From Deltaproteobacteria bacterium (GTDB taxonomy: Bacteria > Desulfobacterota > Desulfobacteria > Desulfobacterales > Desulfatirhabdiaceae), in NCBI GenBank assembly GCA_016219185.1, contig JACRBZ010000011.1, positions 18,292 to 82,291 of the forward strand: DNA of 64,000 nt. The letters are read 5' to 3'. Within the stretch, counting starts at the first letter, position 1. Every line of letters begins with the position of its first letter. The translations under genes were made by a program, and so were the position numbers. Positions 16,052-25,406 of this stretch are shown piece after piece. The notes below the pieces were generated by a model. It saw only the letters and a list, made by a program, of their open reading frames with translations, ran no database searches and was not told where the DNA came from.

Positions 16052-17089
16052 ATGGAAAACAGTGATCATGACATGCCGGATACCAGCGGATTGGATTTAA
16101 ACAACCACCCCAGCGTCATCACATACCGGCAAGCGCCGAAAAAAGTCAAACAGGAAATCGTTTCCAGGAAATGGATCAAGGACATCGTCCGTGAAGCCGG
16201 AGCCGATGATGCGGGAGTTGTGGAAATCGACCGGTTGGAGCTCGAGGATCAGAAACACACCATACTGACCGCCTTTCCCCGGGCAAAGACCCTGGTCAGT
16301 TTTGCCTGCCGTATGAATGCGCCGCAGATCCAATCCCCGGACCGCACGCTGGCCGATGGGGAGTTTATTGCCCTGGACGCCGAGATGCTGCTCATTTCCC
16401 GGAAAGTGGTCAGGGTGCTCCGGGAAAATGGAATCGCCGCCATCACCCCTTCCGAAGGCTTTCCCCAGGATATGAACAAATGGCCGGGGAAGATGTTCAC
16501 GGTTTCCCATAAACCCGTGGCCGCGGCAGCCGGTCTCGGCCATATCGGCCACCACCGGCTGCTGATCCATCCCGTGTTCGGCAGCCATGTCTGCCTGGGC
16601 ACCCTGATCATGGATACGGCCCTGGACAGCTATGATCAGCCCCTTGATTTCAACCCCTGCATTTCCTGCAAGCTCTGCGTCAGCGTCTGCCCCACCGGCG
16701 CCATTGGAAAGGATGGTTCTTTCGAGTTTTTCTCCTGCCTTGTCCACGCATACCGCGATCGGCTGGGCGGGTTTCTCAACTGGACCGAGGCCCTTGTGAC
16801 CAGCAAGGACATGGAAGAATACCGGCAAAAAAGAAACGACAGCGAAACCATGGCTGTCTGGCAGAGCCTGACTTACGGCGGCGGATACCGCTGCGGATAC
16901 TGCATGAGCGTGTGCCCGGCGGGTACGGATATCATCGGATCATACATTGATAGCCGGAAAGCGTATATCCAGACCATCGTAAAACCCCTTCAGGAGAGAA
17001 AGGAGAGCGTATACGTCCTTCCCGGCCCGGAATCCGAAACTTCTCTGAGCAAACGATTCCCCAATAAAACGGCAAGGCCGGTCCTCTGA
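16052..17089 (+). CDS. QueG/reductive-dehalogenase-like 2x[4Fe-4S] protein
   Basis: 345-residue protein beginning at ATG 16052 behind AGGAGGG. The C-terminal half has two ferredoxin clusters, CISCKLCVSVCPTGAI near residue 215 and CGYCMSVCPAG near 288. The N-terminal half is the epoxyqueuosine reductase/reductive dehalogenase-type domain (GADDAGVVEIDRL, then HKPVAAAAGLGHIGHH). Unlike true QueG it lacks the HEAT-repeat tail, and unlike dehalogenases it has no Tat signal, so it is probably a soluble reductase of unknown substrate. Divergent from the GlxA-type regulator, which probably controls it. Confidence 0.75.
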   Translation: MENSDHDMPDTSGLDLNNHPSVITYRQAPKKVKQEIVSRKWIKDIVREAGADDAGVVEIDRLELEDQKHTILTAFPRAKTLVSFACRMNAPQIQSPDRTLADGEFIALDAEMLLISRKVVRVLRENGIAAITPSEGFPQDMNKWPGKMFTVSHKPVAAAAGLGHIGHHRLLIHPVFGSHVCLGTLIMDTALDSYDQPLDFNPCISCKLCVSVCPTGAIGKDGSFEFFSCLVHAYRDRLGGFLNWTEALVTSKDMEEYRQKRNDSETMAVWQSLTYGGGYRCGYCMSVCPAGTDIIGSYIDSRKAYIQTIVKPLQERKESVYVLPGPESETSLSKRFPNKTARPVL

Positions 17090-17095
17090 CCGGCC
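17076..17095. terminator. hairpin overlapping the stop of the QueG-like gene
   Basis: GGCCGGTC, CTCT, GACCGGCC: a perfect eight-bp GC stem whose loop and right arm include the stop codon of the gene ending at 17089. A second hairpin (GTCGGGCC...GGGCCCGAC) lies at about 17153-17188. Both sit between convergent genes and have no long T-run, so a bidirectional, weakly intrinsic terminator is my reading. Confidence 0.45.
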
Positions 17096-17223
17096 CCGAA
17101 TTTCCGACTTTATTGACTGTCGGATCAGTGATCTGCCTTGGCCTTGCACGGAGTCGGGCCTGAATTTACCTGATTGACAGGGCCCGACATGGTCACCATC
17201 GGCCCGAATGGCTTTAATTGACG

Positions 17224-18147
17224 CTAAAAGCTGAAATGGTCCTCTTTACCATTGGATTGAGAGCGAGTGATCATCAGCCGGCACAGATCATACATGACTC
17301 TGAAGGGCTGAATATCGGTCAGACCGTCCACGAACCGGGCCTTGTCGATGGCGATTCTTTCCGAGGCCTCTCCGGATTTGAGCCGGGCCATCAGTTCGTT
17401 ATGGTAGGTTTCAGTGGCTTTCAAGGCCTTTCTTAAATGCTCCCGGACGCCGCCCCGGATGATGCAGTTATGGCTCAGCACGGCCCGTTCGGCCGGAAAG
17501 GTGGCCAGTTTTCGGATGCTGTCGCAGTACGCCTCCAGGGAAACGAAGTAATTAGGCCAGAAAACATCTTTTTCCGGCACATAAAACCCCGTTGCATCCC
17601 CGATGGCAAGGGTGCCTTGCTTTTCCTCGAAATAGGAAACATGGCAGGCGGAGTGTCCGGGGGTTTCGATGACGCGCCAGACAATGCCGGCGCCCAAATC
17701 GATGGTGTCGCCGTCCTTTACGGTTTTATCCACCTCGAATGAATAATTATTGAGAAACGGCGGCAGTTGGTCAATCTCTTCCTTGGCTTTCATGAGCTGG
17801 GCGATACTGGCATCCACCACGATGAATTCGTTGAACAGCTCTTCTTTTTTCAGAATTTTTGCACCGATGGGGCTGGCCAGAAGCTGTACATCGGGCCAGG
17901 CTCTTTTAAAAAGCGGGACCCCGCCGATATGGTCCGCATGGGTGTGGGTCAGGGCAATGTATTTGATTTGGTCCAGACTTATCCCCATGGATTGTATCTG
18001 ATCGACAATGATCTGAAAGGTGGGTCCGGTGCCGCCTTCAATAATCATCCCGATTTCTCCGATGGACAGGTAGGCCGGAAAGGCCGGAGTGCCCAATCGG
18101 AAAAAATTAGGTGTCAGTGCAACCGGATCGTGTAAGCGTGCGTTCAT
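17224..18147 (-). CDS. metallo-beta-lactamase-fold hydrolase
   Basis: 307-residue MBL-fold protein from ATG 18147 (GGGAGA upstream). The metal motif is THTHADHIGG near residue 82-91, with later ligands in ETPGHSACHVSY and AIGDATG. The layout matches the glyoxalase II/lactonase-like single-domain hydrolases often annotated MBL fold metallo-hydrolase. No signal peptide, so cytoplasmic. It follows the GlcF-like gene by 97 bases on the same strand and may hydrolyse a thioester or lactone related to that oxidation, but this is only context. Confidence 0.85.
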   Translation of the reverse strand: MNARLHDPVALTPNFFRLGTPAFPAYLSIGEIGMIIEGGTGPTFQIIVDQIQSMGISLDQIKYIALTHTHADHIGGVPLFKRAWPDVQLLASPIGAKILKKEELFNEFIVVDASIAQLMKAKEEIDQLPPFLNNYSFEVDKTVKDGDTIDLGAGIVWRVIETPGHSACHVSYFEEKQGTLAIGDATGFYVPEKDVFWPNYFVSLEAYCDSIRKLATFPAERAVLSHNCIIRGGVREHLRKALKATETYHNELMARLKSGEASERIAIDKARFVDGLTDIQPFRVMYDLCRLMITRSQSNGKEDHFSF

Positions 18148-18244
18148 TTTAAATTCTCCCTGATGCAATATATGAATACGGTAATTCCGTATCGTCGGTT
18201 GATTGTTCTTGAGCAGACCGCGTATTCAGTGCCCAGCGATTCGC

Positions 18245-19495
18245 CTATGGATTTGGTCCAGCCATGAGTCTGCTGATGTGCAGCACCTGTACCGGCAGAT
18301 GGTGCCTGCGGGCGCCCGCTTTCAGGTGAAGCAGACATCCCGGGCAGGCGGTGACCACGGTTTGGGCCCCGCTCCTTCGGATGGCCGTCATTTTTTCATC
18401 CAAAAGGCGCAAGCCGATTTGACGATGGGTTAAGCCGAAAGCGCCTCCCAGGCCGCAGCACGCGTCAGCCCCCTCCATTTCCCGGTATGAAATGCCGCTT
18501 ATCGATTGAAGCAGCCTGCGGGGGGACTCGCTGATCCCCTGATGCCACCGCATATGACAGGGATCATGATAGGTAACGCTCCGGCCGATACCTGCGGGCT
18601 CCGGCGGCTTAAAATCCGCGGCATGCAGAAGCTGGGTAAAATCAACGCTCCTTCGGGCCAGATCCGCTGCAAGGCCATGCATGGGATCATTTTTTTCAAA
18701 CCAGCCGGCATAGCCCTTTAACGCGGACCCGCAAGTGGCGCATCCCGTAACCACCCGATCAAAATTCGACAACACACGGATATTGCGTTCGGCCATCAAG
18801 CGGGCCGTCTTAAACTCTCCGTCGCTGTAAACCGCATGACCGCAGCAGCTCAAGCCTTGCGGAAAGTACACCTCGAAACCGGCCCTTGCCAGGGCCGTGA
18901 TCATATCCCTGGCGATTTCAGCCATAAAAAATTCGAAAACGCATCCGGGAAAAATAGCGATTCGCCCCTTTACGGCAACGCCGGCGGCAGGCCTGGCATG
19001 CCGGGGAATCGGCCGGGCAAAAGACCGCAGGGCGCCCGATGGCAGGGATAGATTGCCGGACAATATGGAGGCGGCTTCCGCCAGATGTCTCATCGGCTTA
19101 CCGTTTTTAACCGAAACGCCGGGCAGCACCGATGCCATGCCGATCAGTTGGGCGATAACGGCCCGGTTCCCCACCATGGCCCGATGAACCAGGCGCCGGA
19201 GCAGGGATGGCCGGGATTTTTTTACGACATCATGCCGCGCGTGAATCGTGATTTCGGCAGGCAGGAGTCCGGCCGGGCAAACGCTTTCACATCGCCGGCA
19301 CAAGAGGCAATAGGTCAGGCTGGCACGGTAAGCGTTATCCCGGGGAAGCCGGTTCTCCGCCACCATCTTGATCAGCATGTTCCGCCCGCGGGCCACATGG
19401 GTCTCCACCCGATCATGGATATAGACGGGGCAGACCGACATGCAAAAGCCGCATTTCATACACCGGGCCGGATCAATGGCGCCAATCGGGTTCAT
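18245..19495 (-). CDS. glcF: GlcF/LldE-type iron-sulfur subunit (CCG domains)
   Basis: 416 residues. Two N-terminal 4Fe-4S motifs (CMKCGFCMSVCPVY at 14-27 and CLLCRRCESVCPAG near 68-81) and two CCG (DUF224) domains with CCGHAVYSDGEF and CCGLGGAFGL, which bind further clusters. It accepts electrons from the flavin subunit encoded upstream; start and stop overlap by four bases (ATGA). Together they form a membrane-associated 2-hydroxyacid (glycolate/lactate) dehydrogenase passing electrons to the quinone pool or heterodisulfide reductase-like partners. Substrate cannot be told from sequence. Confidence 0.85.
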   Translation of the reverse strand: MNPIGAIDPARCMKCGFCMSVCPVYIHDRVETHVARGRNMLIKMVAENRLPRDNAYRASLTYCLLCRRCESVCPAGLLPAEITIHARHDVVKKSRPSLLRRLVHRAMVGNRAVIAQLIGMASVLPGVSVKNGKPMRHLAEAASILSGNLSLPSGALRSFARPIPRHARPAAGVAVKGRIAIFPGCVFEFFMAEIARDMITALARAGFEVYFPQGLSCCGHAVYSDGEFKTARLMAERNIRVLSNFDRVVTGCATCGSALKGYAGWFEKNDPMHGLAADLARRSVDFTQLLHAADFKPPEPAGIGRSVTYHDPCHMRWHQGISESPRRLLQSISGISYREMEGADACCGLGGAFGLTHRQIGLRLLDEKMTAIRRSGAQTVVTACPGCLLHLKAGARRHHLPVQVLHISRLMAGPNP

Positions 19496-20883
19496 GGCCC
19501 CGCCTCCCAGATCTTGCCGGGATTGAGAAGCCCCTTGGGATCAAACACCTGCTTGATCGATTTAAGAAGTTCAATGGCTCCCGGCTCCATGGCCAGTTTA
19601 AGAAATTTTTTCTTCTCCAGACCGATGCCGTGTTCTCCGGAAATCACACCGCCCAGGGCCAGGGCGGTTGAAAAGATTTCAGACGCAACCTGTTCGGCCC
19701 TGTGGAAGTGTTCGGCATTCTTTTTATCGGTCAGAATGCAGGGATGAAGGTTTCCGTCACCGGCATGTCCGATCATGACGACCGGGACATCGTGGCGACG
19801 GCTGATGGTTTGGATGGTTGAGATCAGCTCGGCCATGCGGTCGGTCGGCACAGTGACATCTTCGGCCAGAACCGTGGGTGAATTGCCCCAAATGGCTGAA
19901 AAACCCGCCCGCCGGGCAGCCCAAAAATTTTCGGCTTCCTCGGCATCTTTTGCCGGCCGAACATCGACGGCATCCGCCTCGCGGCATAATCGAATCACCT
20001 CGCGGCTCTCATTTTCCACGGCAGCCGAGTTGCCGTCCAATTCAAAAAGCAAAATCGCCTCCGCGGCCCTGGGCAGCCCCAGAGGGCTCATTTCCTCGAT
20101 GCGCCGGATGATCCAGTTGTCTATCATTTCGATTTTAGCCGGTATCAATCCGGATTGGCGTATCCGATGCACGGCGCCGCCGGCGGTTGTCACTTCATCA
20201 AAAATGGCCAGAATCGTTTGCCGGGTTTCGGGACGCGGCAGCAGGCGCAGGGTTACCGAAGTGATCACGGCCAGGGTGCCTTCCGAGCCGCAAAGCAGTA
20301 AGGTCAGGTCATAGCCGGTGACGTTCTTTACGGTCTTTCCCCCCAGGTTGAGAATCCGGCCTCCGGGAAGCACGATTTGCATGCCCAATAGATAATGCTT
20401 GAAGATTCCGTATTTTACCGCATAAGGCCCCCCGGAGTTTTCCGCCGCGCAGCCGCCGATGGTGGCGGCCAGAAAGCTTTGGGGGTCCGGTGGGAAAAAA
20501 AGATTTTGCCGCGCAAGCGCCTGGTTGAACTTGTTGAGCACGACACCGACTTCGACCGTGGCCGTAAAATTGGCCGCATCGATGTCAAGGATGCGATCCA
20601 TGCGGGTCATGCACAAAACAATGCCGCCTTCAACCGGAATGGAGCCGCCGCTCAAATTGGTGCCCGCGCCCCTCACGGTGACCGGGATTTCCTGATCATA
20701 GGCCAGTTGCATGACGGCCGCCACCTGTTCGGTGGTGGTGGGAAGGACAACAACATCCGGCGTGGCGTGCCAGTTGCTGGTGCCATCATAGGAATAGGCC
20801 ACAAGATCCGTTGATTCGGTCAGGACCCCGCTGGGGCCGACGATTTCCGATAACCCGGCAATGATACTTTTGAAGCGATTCAT
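19492..20883 (-). CDS. glcD: GlcD-type FAD-linked oxidase (glycolate/D-lactate dehydrogenase)
   Basis: 463-residue VAO-fold flavoprotein. The FAD-binding PCMH domain spans about 40-220, with VRGAGTNLSGGSIPVEGG and AATIGGCAAENSGGPYAVKYG; the C-terminal cap ends with VISGEHGIGLEKKKFL, the substrate/metal motif of the GlcD/LDHD branch. It oxidises a 2-hydroxyacid and hands electrons to the GlcF-like protein, with which it overlaps by four bases. No permease or GlcE-like subunit is adjacent. Confidence 0.88.
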   Translation of the reverse strand: MNRFKSIIAGLSEIVGPSGVLTESTDLVAYSYDGTSNWHATPDVVVLPTTTEQVAAVMQLAYDQEIPVTVRGAGTNLSGGSIPVEGGIVLCMTRMDRILDIDAANFTATVEVGVVLNKFNQALARQNLFFPPDPQSFLAATIGGCAAENSGGPYAVKYGIFKHYLLGMQIVLPGGRILNLGGKTVKNVTGYDLTLLLCGSEGTLAVITSVTLRLLPRPETRQTILAIFDEVTTAGGAVHRIRQSGLIPAKIEMIDNWIIRRIEEMSPLGLPRAAEAILLFELDGNSAAVENESREVIRLCREADAVDVRPAKDAEEAENFWAARRAGFSAIWGNSPTVLAEDVTVPTDRMAELISTIQTISRRHDVPVVMIGHAGDGNLHPCILTDKKNAEHFHRAEQVASEIFSTALALGGVISGEHGIGLEKKKFLKLAMEPGAIELLKSIKQVFDPKGLLNPGKIWEAGP

Positions 20884-20917
20884 GACATTTTTTTGGTTTC
20901 GTGCCCGCGGGAGCGGG

Positions 20918-22519
20918 CTATGTGATCCATATCGATTCGAAAACCGGTCCGGAATAGTCCATAAACAACCTGGGACGATTGGCTTCCAGATCCCAGGAAA
21001 TCATCCAGGAAAACTTCTCAAATACGGTTTTGGCTTCAATACCGACCGACTCCATCAGGACGCTGCCGGCCGCACGCACGGTTGCCAGAAGCAGTTGTTC
21101 CAATCTCATCTCCCGGTTGAGGCGTTGAAGCTGGGGATCCTGCTGAATCTGTTCCTGTGCTTCGTCCCAGCCAATGGCCGCTATCTTGCGCCGCAACACA
21201 TAGGCATTGCCCATATCCTGAATCACGGCCAGCGGTTTGTTGAGCAACAGGTGGGCACCCATCACCTGCCGGGTGCCCATAGCAAGGCTCAGTTGTTCCA
21301 TTCGTTTTTGTTTTTCCTTATATTCCGGAAGCATGCGCCTGGAAATTCTGTGCAGGACAAAGGGCTCTCCATCCAGGGTGATCTCTTTTAACCGCGTTGG
21401 ATCGTAACCCAGATCCATCAGATCGCCGATCGTGAAATCATGGCCGGCATCCATGTTGCCGGCCTTGAGCCATTTGCGCAGGCGCGGCTGCAGGAGGTTG
21501 GGGAGTGCTTCAATGGCCAGCGCCGGTTGAAGCTCGAGCGCCCGCATCAATGGCATCCACACGGTGCGATCACCGATGAAGGAGATGGTGTCTCCCGTCA
21601 AATCCTTGGGAGCAACGTTTTTTACGAATAAATCGGCTATTTCTTTCGGCAGCTCGATTTGTTCCGTGGATTCTCCGCCGGTGTATCCGATCAGTTCTCC
21701 GATCTCGCGCCGAAACCGGATAAATTCGCTCGCAAAGCGGGTAAACATAAAGCGCATGAAGGGGTTGGCGCTACGCTTCTCGATTTCCGGCTGAAAATAA
21801 GCCGACAATGCCAGGTTGAGCTCTTTAAATTCGAATAGAGCGCCTTTGACCATGGTTTCATTGTCCCGCATTTCGATTGCGGCACGTTTACGATTCAGAT
21901 GCATCAGGAGTTTTCGAACCGGTTCGATCAGATTTTTTTTACGAAGCTGGGGCGGGATGTAGACCATGAAATTTTCTTCACCGGCCTTGACGCTCCGGCC
22001 CACCACCTGCTCGATGGGCTCCCAGGCCTGTTTGAAATAAATGGCATAGGTCGGATCATTGCGCGGAATGACATTGTTCAGGATGCCCACCGCCCCCTTT
22101 TCATCCAAAAATCCTCTGAAATGGCTTAAGATGCGGTGGCCGAGTCCCTTTTTACGGAAAAAAGGCAATACTTCCACATAGACCAGATAATAGCAGGCAA
22201 TCGGTTTGTTCAGATAAAGCAAATTCATCCGGCCCAGGTTGGCGCCGGAATCAGATGTAATTTCGATGATATGAAAGCCGCTGGCCCTGGTATCGAGATT
22301 GAGGCGGTTAATTTTGCTGCCGTCAACCGTTGCATCGATCAGGCCGTTCAGCTCGCCGAACAGATCGACTAAAACGGGGGCCCTGGCTGCTTTGGAACGG
22401 AGCTGTTCGTCGATCAGGCCGATCAATGCCAGCCGGCTTTTCAAATCGATGCCGGATTGCGGTCTTCGAGCCGTCAAGGGAGGGGTTGCGGTACCTGTCG
22501 ATTCAGCGGTGATCATCAC
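20918..22519 (-). CDS. GNAT-family N-acetyltransferase, large uncharacterised type
   Basis: 533 residues. A GNAT core is visible at about residues 80-190: YYLVYVEVLPFFRKKGLGHR is the beta4-alpha3 acetyl-CoA pyrophosphate loop (Arg/Gly-rich). The remaining 340 residues are helical, with charged stretches (KEKQKRMEQ, NREMRLEQ), and resemble no domain I recognise. No signal peptide. It lies 34 bases upstream of glcD on the same strand, so co-transcription is possible, though no functional link is evident. The acceptor substrate is unknown. Confidence 0.65.
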   Translation of the reverse strand: MMITAESTGTATPPLTARRPQSGIDLKSRLALIGLIDEQLRSKAARAPVLVDLFGELNGLIDATVDGSKINRLNLDTRASGFHIIEITSDSGANLGRMNLLYLNKPIACYYLVYVEVLPFFRKKGLGHRILSHFRGFLDEKGAVGILNNVIPRNDPTYAIYFKQAWEPIEQVVGRSVKAGEENFMVYIPPQLRKKNLIEPVRKLLMHLNRKRAAIEMRDNETMVKGALFEFKELNLALSAYFQPEIEKRSANPFMRFMFTRFASEFIRFRREIGELIGYTGGESTEQIELPKEIADLFVKNVAPKDLTGDTISFIGDRTVWMPLMRALELQPALAIEALPNLLQPRLRKWLKAGNMDAGHDFTIGDLMDLGYDPTRLKEITLDGEPFVLHRISRRMLPEYKEKQKRMEQLSLAMGTRQVMGAHLLLNKPLAVIQDMGNAYVLRRKIAAIGWDEAQEQIQQDPQLQRLNREMRLEQLLLATVRAAGSVLMESVGIEAKTVFEKFSWMISWDLEANRPRLFMDYSGPVFESIWIT

Positions 22520-22819
22520 TAACCTGGTTAAGCATATCGTGCATGGTTCAACATGAAATAAGGCGAATTAATAGGAAATCAGCTTGCCAAATTTGGATTT
22601 AGATCAGATAACCCGTTGTTTGTCAACGATTAACGACCCTGAGTTTCCGGATAATGGTTAATAACGCAAAATTTTTCTTCGAAAAGACCCTTCACGGCGC
22701 GGCATTTCGGGATTCGGAAGAGTTCTTCTGAACAACGGCAGGATAGACATTCACGTCGATGAAACATGAAACAAATGACCTGGAAAAGAGATTTGCGGAT
22801 CACCCGGATTCGGCAAATT

Positions 22820-23425
22820 TTAAAAACGCCGGCCCTGCAACGCGACGATGGCCTCAATCGGCTCGCCGATTTCTTCGTTGAGCTGCCGCATGAACGTCTC
22901 CGCCCGCTCCCGCGCGCGATCGAGCCTGCTCAGGAAGAAGTCGTTGTCGGCGTTGCGCTCACGCAGGGACGCGAACCGGCGATCGAGAGTGGTCGGCGTA
23001 TCGTTTTCGATCAGGAAATCGACCAGGGGCACGAGCCGCTCCTCGACCGTGCGTGGGACAAAGTCACGTGCCGGCAGACCGAACCGGGCCGCTTCACAAG
23101 CCTCAAGGCCGAACAGGATGTGAGATGCGCAGACGTGCGCCTCTTGCCCGTATCCCAGCCTCGTCAGCAGATCGTAACCCGCGAGGCCATGCCTGATCGG
23201 ATCATGCGTGACATACCTGCCGATGTCATGAAGGAGAGCAGCCGACCAGAGGAATCCCTGATCGATCACACGGCAACATCCCAGGACTGACCCCACGCTT
23301 GCCGCCGCATCCGCGACGGCAAAGCAGTGCTTCGTCCAGGCGGCCCCTCTGCCATACTCCACCATGAGTCCCGTTGCCTCATTGCGCGAAAGCGTCATCT
23401 CGGCTGCAATGGCCCGGCACATCAT
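22820..23425 (-). CDS. HD-domain hydrolase
   Basis: 201 residues. His in the TKHCFAVADAA segment, the HD pair in ALLHDIGRY (near 66-74) and the later Asp in VPLVDFLIEND give the HD metal ligands of small phosphohydrolases of the YqeK/HDIG type. The start ATG overlaps the alaC stop by four bases, so the two are translated together. Codon use is noticeably GC-richer (many CGC, GCG) than alaC, hinting that it joined the operon later. Downstream 22560-22819 holds no gene I can support. Confidence 0.75.
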   Translation of the reverse strand: MMCRAIAAEMTLSRNEATGLMVEYGRGAAWTKHCFAVADAAASVGSVLGCCRVIDQGFLWSAALLHDIGRYVTHDPIRHGLAGYDLLTRLGYGQEAHVCASHILFGLEACEAARFGLPARDFVPRTVEERLVPLVDFLIENDTPTTLDRRFASLRERNADNDFFLSRLDRARERAETFMRQLNEEIGEPIEAIVALQGRRF

Positions 23426-24669
23426 TCTCCCGAATCCCCTTGCTCCAGATTGAATGTCCCGGCGGCAATTTCCTGATCCATCTCCGACAGGGCCCGACGC
23501 ACCTGTTTCAGGGCCTGCCTGATCCTGTTTTCATTTTCAACCAGGGCCAGGCGCAGGTATCCGTCGCCTTCTTCTCCGAAACCGGCGCCCGGGGCAACCG
23601 CAACATTGGCCCGGTTCATCATTTCCACCGAAAAGCGGATGGATCCCATCCGGACGTAGGGTTCCGGAATCCTGACCCAGAGGAACATCCCCGCCTTCGG
23701 CACATTCACGGTCCACCCCATCCGGACAAGGCCGTCGCAGAGGACATCGCGGCGTTTCTGGTAGACCGCGACCTGCTCCGTGATGCTGTCATCGCAGTCG
23801 CGCATGGCAACGATTCCCGCCACCTGAATCGCCGAGAAGATTCCGTAGTCATAATATCCCTTGATCTTTGCAAGGCCTCCGACCATTTCTTTGTTGCCCA
23901 CGCAATAGCCCAGACGCCAGCCGGCCATGTTATAGGATTTGGAGAAGGATCCGAATTCGACACCCACGTCCATGGCACCGGGAACTTCGAGAAAACTGGG
24001 CGCCACATAACCATCGTAAGTGATCTTCGCGTAGGCGAAATCATTGATGACCATGAAATTGAATTTCCTGGCAAGCGTGACGATTTCCTGGAAGAACTCC
24101 TTTGAGGCAATGATCCCGGTCGGATTGTGGGGATAATTCAGCATAACGAGTTTCGGGCCGGGGTAAAGGGCTTTGCACATGCCGGTAAGCTGCCTGATGA
24201 ACGATTCCTCCGAGTCAAGGGCAATGCGAAGGACGCTGGCACCAGCGATCACGGCCGCATAGACATGGATCGGGAAGGCGGGCGCCGGGACCAGAACCGT
24301 ATCACCCGGGCCGAGCAGCGCAAGGCACAGATGCGAGATCCCTTCCTTGGAACCGATGGTGCAGATCACATCGTCGTTCCCGTTCAGGTTGACATCATAA
24401 TGACGGCCATAGTAGAGCGCTATCTCTCGCTTCAGGTTTTTCATCCCCCCTGCCACCGGATAGCGATGGGTCTTTGGATCCATCGCCACATCGCAGAGTT
24501 TGCCCGTTACCTGCTCGGGGGTGGGATCAATCGGGTTTCCCATCCCCAGATCAATCACATCATCGCCATTCCAGCGTTTTTCCATCTTGATTTTGTTGAT
24601 CATCCCAAACAGATATGGCGGAAGCTGGTTCATACGATCGGCAAAACGAATTTCAAATTCCTTATTCAT
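23422..24669 (-). CDS. alaC: AlaC-like aminotransferase (class I/II PLP)
   Basis: 415-residue fold-type I aminotransferase of the AlaC/DapL-like branch. The PLP lysine is in SFSKSYNMAGWRLGY near residue 241; NYPHNPTG near 176 is the cofactor-ring Asn motif; the carboxylate-binding Arg is in GDGYLRLALVEN. AlaC makes alanine from pyruvate and glutamate. AAGGAGAATACC precedes the ATG at 24669. The 250-base leader contains an Ala-rich leader peptide and an intrinsic terminator, which strongly supports alanine as the product and regulates the gene by attenuation. The HD-domain gene follows with a four-base overlap. Confidence 0.88.
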   Translation of the reverse strand: MNKEFEIRFADRMNQLPPYLFGMINKIKMEKRWNGDDVIDLGMGNPIDPTPEQVTGKLCDVAMDPKTHRYPVAGGMKNLKREIALYYGRHYDVNLNGNDDVICTIGSKEGISHLCLALLGPGDTVLVPAPAFPIHVYAAVIAGASVLRIALDSEESFIRQLTGMCKALYPGPKLVMLNYPHNPTGIIASKEFFQEIVTLARKFNFMVINDFAYAKITYDGYVAPSFLEVPGAMDVGVEFGSFSKSYNMAGWRLGYCVGNKEMVGGLAKIKGYYDYGIFSAIQVAGIVAMRDCDDSITEQVAVYQKRRDVLCDGLVRMGWTVNVPKAGMFLWVRIPEPYVRMGSIRFSVEMMNRANVAVAPGAGFGEEGDGYLRLALVENENRIRQALKQVRRALSEMDQEIAAGTFNLEQGDSGE

Positions 24670-24773
24670 GGTATTCTCCTTTTGGAATTACCGGCAAGTT
24701 CCGGAAAAAACCAACGCCCGAAAGAAAACGATAGTGAACACAACATAAACCTCGTACCATCCGGCCAGGCAAT

Positions 24774-24810
24774 AAAAAAACGCCATGGACCGGAGATACA
24801 GTCCATGGCG
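24774..24810 (-). terminator. attenuator terminator in the alaC leader
   Basis: Minus-strand RNA: CGCCAUGGAC, ten-base loop, GUCCAUGGCG, then UUUUUUU. A perfect ten-bp stem with a U-run lies between the leader peptide and the alaC start. The arms contain CCATGG, which also occurs within the leader-peptide coding region (24871-24876), so an alternative antiterminator pairing between the Ala-codon region and the terminator's 3' arm is available. Confidence 0.88.
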
Positions 24811-24856
24811 TTCAGTAACGATTTGGTCGTTGAATTTTAAAAAAGGCGGCTGAACG

Positions 24857-24916
24857 TCAATGGACCCAATCCATGGCGGCGGCCGCTGCATACATCCGAT
24901 ATCTTTTCATGTTCAT
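24857..24916 (-). CDS. alanine-rich leader peptide of the alaC attenuator
   Basis: A 19-residue peptide, MNMKRYRMYAAAAAMDWVH, is encoded on the minus strand with ATG at 24916-24914 and TGA at 24859-24857. Five consecutive Ala codons (GCA GCG GCC GCC GCC) occupy codons 10-14. A GGGA lies just upstream, and an internal ATG at codon 3 could also serve. It is followed 46 bases later by the terminator hairpin. Ribosome stalling at the Ala run when charged tRNA-Ala is scarce would free the antiterminator. This gene is too short for ordinary gene callers. Confidence 0.82.
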   Translation of the reverse strand: MNMKRYRMYAAAAAMDWVH

Positions 24917-24958
24917 TTTCCCGGTTATTATGCTTTGCAATTGTAACACGTTGTGACA

Positions 24959-24987
24959 ACAATAGAATATCAAATCGAATATGTCAA
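24959..24987 (-). promoter_or_regulatory. sigma70-type promoter for the alaC leader
   Basis: On the minus strand TTGACA (24987-24982), a 17-base spacer, then TATTGT (24964-24959). The predicted transcript would begin near 24952 and contain the leader peptide, the terminator and alaC in order. Confidence 0.6.
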
Positions 24988-25021
24988 CATAGGATACGCC
25001 GTGAGCCAACTTGTCGGCCTT

Positions 25022-25404
25022 CTACTTATTGTAGGCTGGCCTGAGGCCCTTCAACATGGGGAAGTGTTTAATGTTAAGCGTTTTCAACTCTGCATTTTCG
25101 GCTTCCGCGGTAGCAGCCAGGATAGCATCTGCAAGACCGACGCCATGAGACTTGCCATAATCCCGTTTGTAAAGGCCTCCGGCCCTCCCGATCTCGGCGT
25201 TTACAGGAACAACACGGAACAGGGAGACAAACTCCCGTAGAGCAGCTTGCTCCGCATCTCCTTTCACTCCGGCATATAATTCCGCTACAACAATGGCTGA
25301 AAGGATGATGCGGACATGGTGTGTGTTAATGAAGGCCACAGCTTTCCCATGACCCCGAAAAAATCAACAAGAACATCCGTGTCTAAAAGGATCGGCCGAA
25401 CCAT
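25022..25404 (-). pseudogene. PIN-domain toxin (VapC-like), frameshifted
   Basis: The frame from ATG 25404 reads MVRPILLDTDVLVDFF, the start of a PIN ribonuclease with its first catalytic Asp, and then leaves frame at a run of six A (25358-25363). The rest continues in the next frame (AFINTHHVRIILSAIVVAELYAGV...) with the catalytic Glu and the later DAILAATAE to 25022. One added base in the homopolymer would restore a normal ~128-residue VapC. GGAGCTGATC precedes the ATG. The partner antitoxin upstream is also broken. Confidence 0.75.
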
Positions 25405-25406
25405 GA

